Below are positions 59,391 to 64,000 of a DNA stretch of 64,000 nt, piece by piece. A program made the translations under genes and the position numbers. The stretch is taken from the NCBI GenBank assembly GCA_014132615.1, contig BMAH01000025.1, positions 28,154 through 92,153 on the forward strand, written 5' to 3'. The first letter of the stretch is position 1; each line of letters opens with the position of its first letter. The notes under the pieces were generated by a model. It was not told the DNA's origin. It saw only the letters and a list, made by a program, of their open reading frames with translations, and made no database searches. This stretch comes from Gammaproteobacteria bacterium. GTDB taxonomy: Bacteria; Pseudomonadota; Gammaproteobacteria; DSM-16500.

Positions 59391-59980
59391 AAATTGTTTT
59401 AGCGAGTAGTAACGCGGGAAAAATAAAAGAATTAAGTGCATTGTTGTTACCTCTTAACATTGAGCTGATTCCACAATTAGCATTAGGTGTAAACGATGCC
59501 GAAGAAACAGGCATCACTTTTGTTGAAAATGCCTTGCTAAAAGCAAGGCATGCTGCAGCACAAACTGGCTTACCTGCTATTGCTGATGATTCAGGACTAG
59601 TGGTGCCGGCACTCCAAGGTGCGCCTGGTATTTATTCTGCACGTTACGCGGGTAAAAAAGCTGAATCAAACGATAATATTGCTAAGTTACTTCATGAATT
59701 AGCACAAGTACCTGAAGAAAATCGTCAAGCTTATTTCTTTTGTTGCCTTACTTTTTTATCGCATGCACAAGATCCAACTCCATTAATTTGCACAGGCAAA
59801 TGGTATGGGAAAATTTTACATGAAACTCGCGGCACACAAGGTTTTGGCTACGATCCTATTTTTTATCTACCGGATCAAGGGAAAACTGCCGCAGAACTTC
59901 CATTAGAAATAAAGAACACTTTAAGCCACAGAGCTATTGCACTTAACGCTTTATTAAACGCATTACCGGAAAAATTATGA
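59387..59980 (+). CDS. rdgB: dITP/XTP pyrophosphatase (RdgB/HAM1)
   Basis: Removes non-canonical purine triphosphates to protect DNA and RNA. The start [11 protein letters not shown] is the substrate loop, [19 protein letters not shown] is the signature, and GFGYDPIFY and [10 protein letters not shown] close the fold. 197 residues, as in E. coli. ATGA overlaps at both ends (yggT before, yadG after) show tight coupling. Confidence 0.96.
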   Translation: MKIVLASSNAGKIKELSALLLPLNIELIPQLALGVNDAEETGITFVENALLKARHAAAQTGLPAIADDSGLVVPALQGAPGIYSARYAGKKAESNDNIAKLLHELAQVPEENRQAYFFCCLTFLSHAQDPTPLICTGKWYGKILHETRGTQGFGYDPIFYLPDQGKTAAELPLEIKNTLSHRAIALNALLNALPEKL

Positions 59981-60903
59981 ATGCACTTTCTGTTAGCAAT
60001 TTAAAAAAAGAATATTCAAACGGCATTTATGCCTTAAAAGGAATTGATCTTACCGTACCTGAAGGTGATTTCTTTGCTTTGCTAGGCCAAAATGGTGCGG
60101 GCAAATCGACAACAATTAGCATCATTTGTTCACTAGTCAATAAAACCTCAGGAAAAATAGAAGTATTTGGGCACGATACAGATAAAGAATTAGCTATAGC
60201 AAAATCGTTAATTGGCGTCGTGCCTCAAGAAATGAACTTCAGTTTATTTGAAAAAATTTCTCATATCTTAATCAATCAAGCGGGCTATTACGGTATTCCT
60301 AAACACATTGCTTGTGAACGCATGGAAAAATATTTGAATGAAATGGGTTTATGGAATATGCGCGATCAACCTGCTGTGCGCCTATCAGGTGGCATGAAAC
60401 GCAGATTAATGATTGCACGCGCTCTTATGAATGAGCCCAAACTACTTATACTCGATGAGCCAACTGCCGGTGTGGATATAGAATTAAGACATACCTTGTG
60501 GAATTTTCTTACTAAATTAAACCAACAAGGTACAACCATTATTCTTACTACTCACTATTTAGAAGAAGCTGAGCGGCTTTGCAAAAATGTGGCCATTATC
60601 GATCAAGGTCAAATCATTGAACGTGCTAATATGAAAAGTTTAATTAATCGGTTAAATGTGCAGACTATGATTTTTGATATTAAAAGTCCGCTGGATAAAC
60701 CCCTTCATTTACCTGATTTTACTCATCGCATGGTAGATGAAACATCATTAGAAGTTGAAATTCATCGCGGTCAATCTATCAATGATCTGATTGGATCCCT
60801 CAGTGAGCAGCAAGTTATTATTCACGGCATGCGTAATAAAACTAATCGTTTAGAAGAATTATTTATGCATTTAGTTTCACAAAATAAAAACAAATCCGAG
60901 TAG
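59977..60903 (+). CDS. yadG: ABC transporter ATP-binding protein, YadG type
   Basis: Cytosolic ATPase of an ABC-2 exporter. Walker A is [10 protein letters not shown], the signature is [10 protein letters not shown], Walker B is [12 protein letters not shown], and the switch His is in TTHYLEEAE. It is collinear with E. coli YadG over the whole 308 residues, including [11 protein letters not shown] at the end. The substrate is not known. The permease follows after nine bases. Confidence 0.94.
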   Translation: MNALSVSNLKKEYSNGIYALKGIDLTVPEGDFFALLGQNGAGKSTTISIICSLVNKTSGKIEVFGHDTDKELAIAKSLIGVVPQEMNFSLFEKISHILINQAGYYGIPKHIACERMEKYLNEMGLWNMRDQPAVRLSGGMKRRLMIARALMNEPKLLILDEPTAGVDIELRHTLWNFLTKLNQQGTTIILTTHYLEEAERLCKNVAIIDQGQIIERANMKSLINRLNVQTMIFDIKSPLDKPLHLPDFTHRMVDETSLEVEIHRGQSINDLIGSLSEQQVIIHGMRNKTNRLEELFMHLVSQNKNKSE

Positions 60904-60912
60904 AAGGTGACC

Positions 60913-61695
60913 ATGACACGTACTGGCCTTTATCCAAATTTAATTGCTTTTCAAACTTTATTAGTTAAAGAAATATTGCGATTTATGCGTATATGGACGC
61001 AAACACTAATTCCCCCTGCTATTACCATGTGCTTATATTTTATTATTTTCGGTAAATTTATAGGCTCGCAAATACGTGAAATTCACGGCGTGAGTTATAT
61101 TCAATACATTGTTCCTGGTTTAATTATGATGTCTATCATGACTAATGCTTATGCAAACACAGCCTCTTCTTTTTTCCTTACTAAATTTAATAAAAGTATC
61201 GAAGAAATGTTAGTATCACCTATGTCAAACATTGTCGTGTTATTAGGTTTTACTTTAGGTGGCACCGTTCGCGGTATATTAGTAGGATTAATCGTTACCT
61301 TAATTGCTTTTTTATTTACGCACGTTCCCTTTACCCATCCTTTTATCGTAATTAGCATGGCTGTTTTATCCGCTACTGTTTTTTCACTAGGTGGTCTTAT
61401 CAATGGCATTTATGCAAAACGCTTTGATGATATTTCTTTTATACCCACTTTCATTTTAACGCCCCTCACTTACCTAGGCGGCGTATTTTTCTCCATACAA
61501 CAATTACCGCCATTTTGGCGCTCAATTTCTATTCTTAATCCCATATTAGATATGGTAGACACCTTCCGCTTTGGCATATTAGGCATAGCCGATTTAAATA
61601 TTTATATAGGAATGGCCTTAGTCATCTCACTCTGTATAGGTTTATTTTTATGGGCTTGGGTATTACTTAATAAGGGAATAGGGATAAAGGTTTGA
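60913..61695 (+). CDS. yadH: ABC-2 transporter permease, YadH type
   Basis: Six-helix inner-membrane permease, partner of YadG. FMRIWTQTLIPPAITM, YIQYIVPGLIMMSIMTNAYA and DDISFIPTFILTPLTYLGG match E. coli YadH almost word for word. The ATG at 60913 (GAAGG upstream) gives 260 residues; a GTG six bases earlier is less likely. Confidence 0.94.
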   Translation: MTRTGLYPNLIAFQTLLVKEILRFMRIWTQTLIPPAITMCLYFIIFGKFIGSQIREIHGVSYIQYIVPGLIMMSIMTNAYANTASSFFLTKFNKSIEEMLVSPMSNIVVLLGFTLGGTVRGILVGLIVTLIAFLFTHVPFTHPFIVISMAVLSATVFSLGGLINGIYAKRFDDISFIPTFILTPLTYLGGVFFSIQQLPPFWRSISILNPILDMVDTFRFGILGIADLNIYIGMALVISLCIGLFLWAWVLLNKGIGIKV

Positions 61696-61750
61696 CAGTA
61701 ATAAACTAGCTGATTAACCTGTTTAAGGATTTACTCACCAAGGATGACCC

Positions 61751-62077
61751 ATGATAAAACAGACTCTTTTACTCATAGCCCTAAGCGTTGCCATTGTGCT
61801 TTCTATGTCTCACGCACAAACTGGCGTGCAATATTTACTAAATGCACATGATTGGATTTCTCAATTATTAACAGATGTATTTTCAGGCGGTAATGCGGGC
61901 AATTTAGCACGCGGCTTGATTGCTCTATTAAGTATTCCTATCTTAATTGCATTTGTTCCAGCTGTGCTTTATTGGATGGTAAGACGCCACTGGTTTCCCT
62001 ATTTCATGGAAATTGTGTGGGTCGTGTGGTTAGTGCAAGCAGGTGCGTTAATGGTGATGTATAACGCAACGGTTTAA
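61751..62077 (+). CDS. Small membrane protein
   Basis: 108 residues, not recognised. An N-terminal signal-like hydrophobic segment (about 4-20) is followed by two membrane helices (about 58-78 and 86-104). A short Gly-rich linker lies between (SGGNAGNLARG). It follows yadH by 55 bases on the same strand and may belong to that operon. The ATG has AAGGATGACCC upstream, a good ribosome site. Converges with coq7, three bases apart. Confidence 0.75.
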   Translation: MIKQTLLLIALSVAIVLSMSHAQTGVQYLLNAHDWISQLLTDVFSGGNAGNLARGLIALLSIPILIAFVPAVLYWMVRRHWFPYFMEIVWVVWLVQAGALMVMYNATV

Positions 62078-62080
62078 TCA

Positions 62081-62725
62081 CTAAAACCAATACACGGTTT
62101 TTACCATGATTTTAGAGGTAAGCGCCATTCCCTGTTTGATAATGTCAGGAAGCTCATGAGCACCAGCATCAATAGCTTCATCGCGATGTTTACTTTCATC
62201 AGCTTCCATTTGACTCAAAATGGCATGACTAATGTTATCTTGCTTAGGCAGTAAATGCAGATGGCCTTCTAAATGTTTAATGACTTGTTTTTCTGTCTCT
62301 GCAACAAACCCTAAGCTCCACCTATCGCCTATCATACCAGCCATCATCCCAATGCAAAATGAACCCGCATACCACAGTGGATTTAAATAACTAGTATGAC
62401 TGCCTAACTCATCTAAACGCTGTTTACACCAAGCTAAATGATCACCTTCTTCAATCGCCGCTTCTTGCATTTTGCTTTGCTGCACTGCATTTTTAGACAC
62501 GATGCCTTGGCCGTGATAAAGCGCTTGTGCACAAATTTCACCCGCATGATTAATTCGCATTAATGAAGCGGCATGCTTTCTTTCTTTTTCCTCTAGCACC
62601 GGCTTTTCCATGCCTTTTGCAGGATAAGGTTTGCCACTTGTCCGGGGGTTATTAGATAAAGCGCGCACTGCTTGATCTATATTTATACAGATTTTATCTA
62701 ATAAAGTGTAATGACGTTGTGACAT
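62081..62725 (-). CDS. coq7: 2-nonaprenyl-3-methyl-6-methoxy-1,4-benzoquinol hydroxylase (Coq7)
   Basis: Di-iron monooxygenase for the C6 hydroxylation in ubiquinone synthesis. The iron ligands appear in NHAGEICAQALYHG, IEEGDHLAW, ETEKQVIKHLEGH and EADESKHRDEA, the family order E, ExxH, E, ExxH. 214 residues with an N-terminal extension before the ferritin-like domain. In E. coli this step is done by the unrelated flavoprotein UbiF; Coq7 replaces it here. The same pathway also uses ubiK at 6364. Confidence 0.94.
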   Translation of the reverse strand: MSQRHYTLLDKICINIDQAVRALSNNPRTSGKPYPAKGMEKPVLEEKERKHAASLMRINHAGEICAQALYHGQGIVSKNAVQQSKMQEAAIEEGDHLAWCKQRLDELGSHTSYLNPLWYAGSFCIGMMAGMIGDRWSLGFVAETEKQVIKHLEGHLHLLPKQDNISHAILSQMEADESKHRDEAIDAGAHELPDIIKQGMALTSKIMVKTVYWF

Positions 62726-62786
62726 AACAACCCTCTCTTAAAAAAGCATGGTGAATATCTACAGGCATCAGTATAATCTGCCTCCC

Positions 62787-63941
62787 ATGCAAAATAGATA
62801 TCATTCAGAAATTATCAAACAACACCCAACGCTGCCAGCTCGCGTCATGCGTATGAACACGCCTCATGGGGAGGTTTTAACACCTGCCTTCATGCCTGTG
62901 GGCACGCGCGCTATGCTTAATTACTTAACGCCGGCTGATTTACATGCCAGTCGCAGTGAAATCATCTTAGGCGGCAACACGTATCATATGCTTTGTACCC
63001 CTGGGATGGAAGTCATTGAAAAACTAGGCGGCATGCATCGTTTTATGGGCTGGAACAAAGCGATGCTAACAGATAGCGGCGGCTTTCAAGTCTTTAGTCT
63101 TTCTAAGAAAGGGACTATTTGCATTATCGATGATCAAGGTGCGCACTTTAAGCATCCACTAACCGGAAAAGTTTTGCACTTAAACTCTCATACTTCAATT
63201 CAAGCGCAAAAAATCATTGGCGCCGATATCATCATGGCCTTTGATGAATGCACGCCTGAAACAGGCGGAAGAGAAGCGGCATTAGCGGCATTAGATAGAA
63301 CACATAGATGGTTAGTATTATCTCGTGAAGAACATGAGAAAAATCCCTGCTCTGCATACGGTTATAAACAAGCTTTATTTGGCATTATTCAAGGCGGAAG
63401 TTTTCGTGACTTACGCGAACAAAGTACTGAATTTATTTTGAGCCAAGATTTAGATGGTATCGCGATAGGCGGTGAAGTCATTGGTTTTGACATGGTAAAA
63501 ACGGCTGAGATTATAGATTGGGTACGCCCTATGCTACCAACAGAAAAAATTCGTTACACCATGGGCGTAGGATTAAATCCACAGGATTTACTTGATGTGG
63601 TTGCAAAAGGCATAGATATTTTCGACTGCGTTGCACCAACACGTAATGCGCGTCACGGTACCTTGTACTGCGGCCAAATAATAGAAAAAAACAATTGGTT
63701 AAGTTTTGAAAACAAGGGTGAAGTTCCGCGCATATTAATCAAAAAAAGCCAATATGCAAAAGATGAATCCCCTATTATGCCTGGATGTGATTGCTATACT
63801 TGCGTTAACTTTTCTCGGTCTTATTTACATTACTTATTTAAAGAAGGCTTAATCGCCTATTTTCATTTATCTAGCATTCATAATATTCACGTCATGCAAA
63901 AAGTATGTGAACGCATGCGTGAGCTTATTTTGCGTGATTAG
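62787..63941 (+). CDS. tgt: tRNA-guanine transglycosylase with altered specificity loop
   Basis: Exchanges guanine 34 in GUN-anticodon tRNAs for a 7-deazaguanine. DSGGFQVFSLS, AFDECTPETGG (general acid Asp and the Cys), FGIIQGG and FDCVAPTRNARHG (nucleophile Asp) are conserved, as are zinc ligands CDCYTC and the later His. The base-recognition loop differs: bacterial enzymes have GGLAVGE, this one AIGGEVIGFD. About 384 residues from the ATG at 62787; an ATG 39 bases upstream is also open. TATAAT at 62772-62777 lies just before the chosen start. No queA, yajC or secD is next to it. Confidence 0.9.
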   Translation: MQNRYHSEIIKQHPTLPARVMRMNTPHGEVLTPAFMPVGTRAMLNYLTPADLHASRSEIILGGNTYHMLCTPGMEVIEKLGGMHRFMGWNKAMLTDSGGFQVFSLSKKGTICIIDDQGAHFKHPLTGKVLHLNSHTSIQAQKIIGADIIMAFDECTPETGGREAALAALDRTHRWLVLSREEHEKNPCSAYGYKQALFGIIQGGSFRDLREQSTEFILSQDLDGIAIGGEVIGFDMVKTAEIIDWVRPMLPTEKIRYTMGVGLNPQDLLDVVAKGIDIFDCVAPTRNARHGTLYCGQIIEKNNWLSFENKGEVPRILIKKSQYAKDESPIMPGCDCYTCVNFSRSYLHYLFKEGLIAYFHLSSIHNIHVMQKVCERMRELILRD

Positions 63942-64000
63942 ATAGATAAGTTAAGTAAAATTCCACTAAATTTAAGCCTTTTTTAAGAATCGCCTTATTA

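Noticed and set aside
62748..62786. Thirteen extra residues at the start of Tgt
   Set aside because: They have no counterpart in the family and contain a TATAAT box just before the second ATG; retained only as an alternative.

Overview
The window looks like chromosome of an AT-rich gammaproteobacterium, most likely from the Legionellales (Legionella, Coxiella, Aquicella or Berkiella-type relatives). The housekeeping genes are gammaproteobacterial: hemCDXY, def-fmt, parE-parC, ubiK-nudF, yadGH, proC-yggT-rdgB, epmB. Scattered among them are genes typical of bacteria that live in eukaryotic cells: an F-box protein, an ankyrin-like protein, large coiled-coil proteins and two OPT peptide transporters. 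Genus cannot be decided by reading alone. No rRNA, tRNA, CRISPR array, prophage or insertion sequence was found.

Layout. 1-5 kb (minus): 5' part of fmt, then def and hemYXDC. 5-11.4 kb (plus): a degenerate spermidine-synthase homologue, ubiK, nudF, parE, parC, closed by a terminator. 11.4-18.7 kb: small envelope proteins, a coiled-coil protein, a polyhydroxyalkanoate operon (hydratase-phosphotransacylase fusion, phaE, phaC) and an ankyrin-like gene. 18.7-25 kb: OPT transporter, engB, uvrD, a lone XRE regulator, pyrD. 25-32 kb: glmS and glmU split by an unknown gene, an HD phosphohydrolase, a PPC-domain protein, thpR. 32-36.4 kb: parB with an F-box gene directly behind it, a secreted DUF1460 protein pair, epmB. 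36.4-43.5 kb: a KAP NTPase, a TpsB outer-membrane transporter, a CHASE2 nucleotide cyclase and a FecR-domain protein. 43.7-52.2 kb: pyrimidine genes, carA-carB-pyrB-pyrI-pyrC on minus and pyrE-pyrF on plus. 52.3-64 kb: pckA, repeats, yggS, a glycoside-hydrolase-like protein, a second OPT transporter, proC-yggT-rdgB-yadG-yadH, a small membrane protein, coq7 and tgt.

How the genes work together. With pyrD, the window encodes every step from bicarbonate and glutamine to UMP. CarA, CarB, PyrE and PyrF read like the animal CAD and UMP-synthase enzymes, whereas PyrB and PyrI are of ordinary enterobacterial type, so the pathway looks phylogenetically mixed. This is the strongest observation here. 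Peptide import (two OPT proteins) and gluconeogenic PckA fit a life on host amino acids, and the polyhydroxyalkanoate operon suggests carbon storage. hemCDXY supplies early tetrapyrrole steps; ubiK and coq7 serve ubiquinone synthesis.

Intergenic DNA carries several palindromic elements. One family (core GATGGGAGCGCAGCGGACAT) has two full or decayed copies and one short relative. In one copy the repeat arm supplies the stop codon of pyrD. Apart from the 308-base pckA-yggS gap, which is largely repeats, no gene-free stretch exceeds 300 bases.
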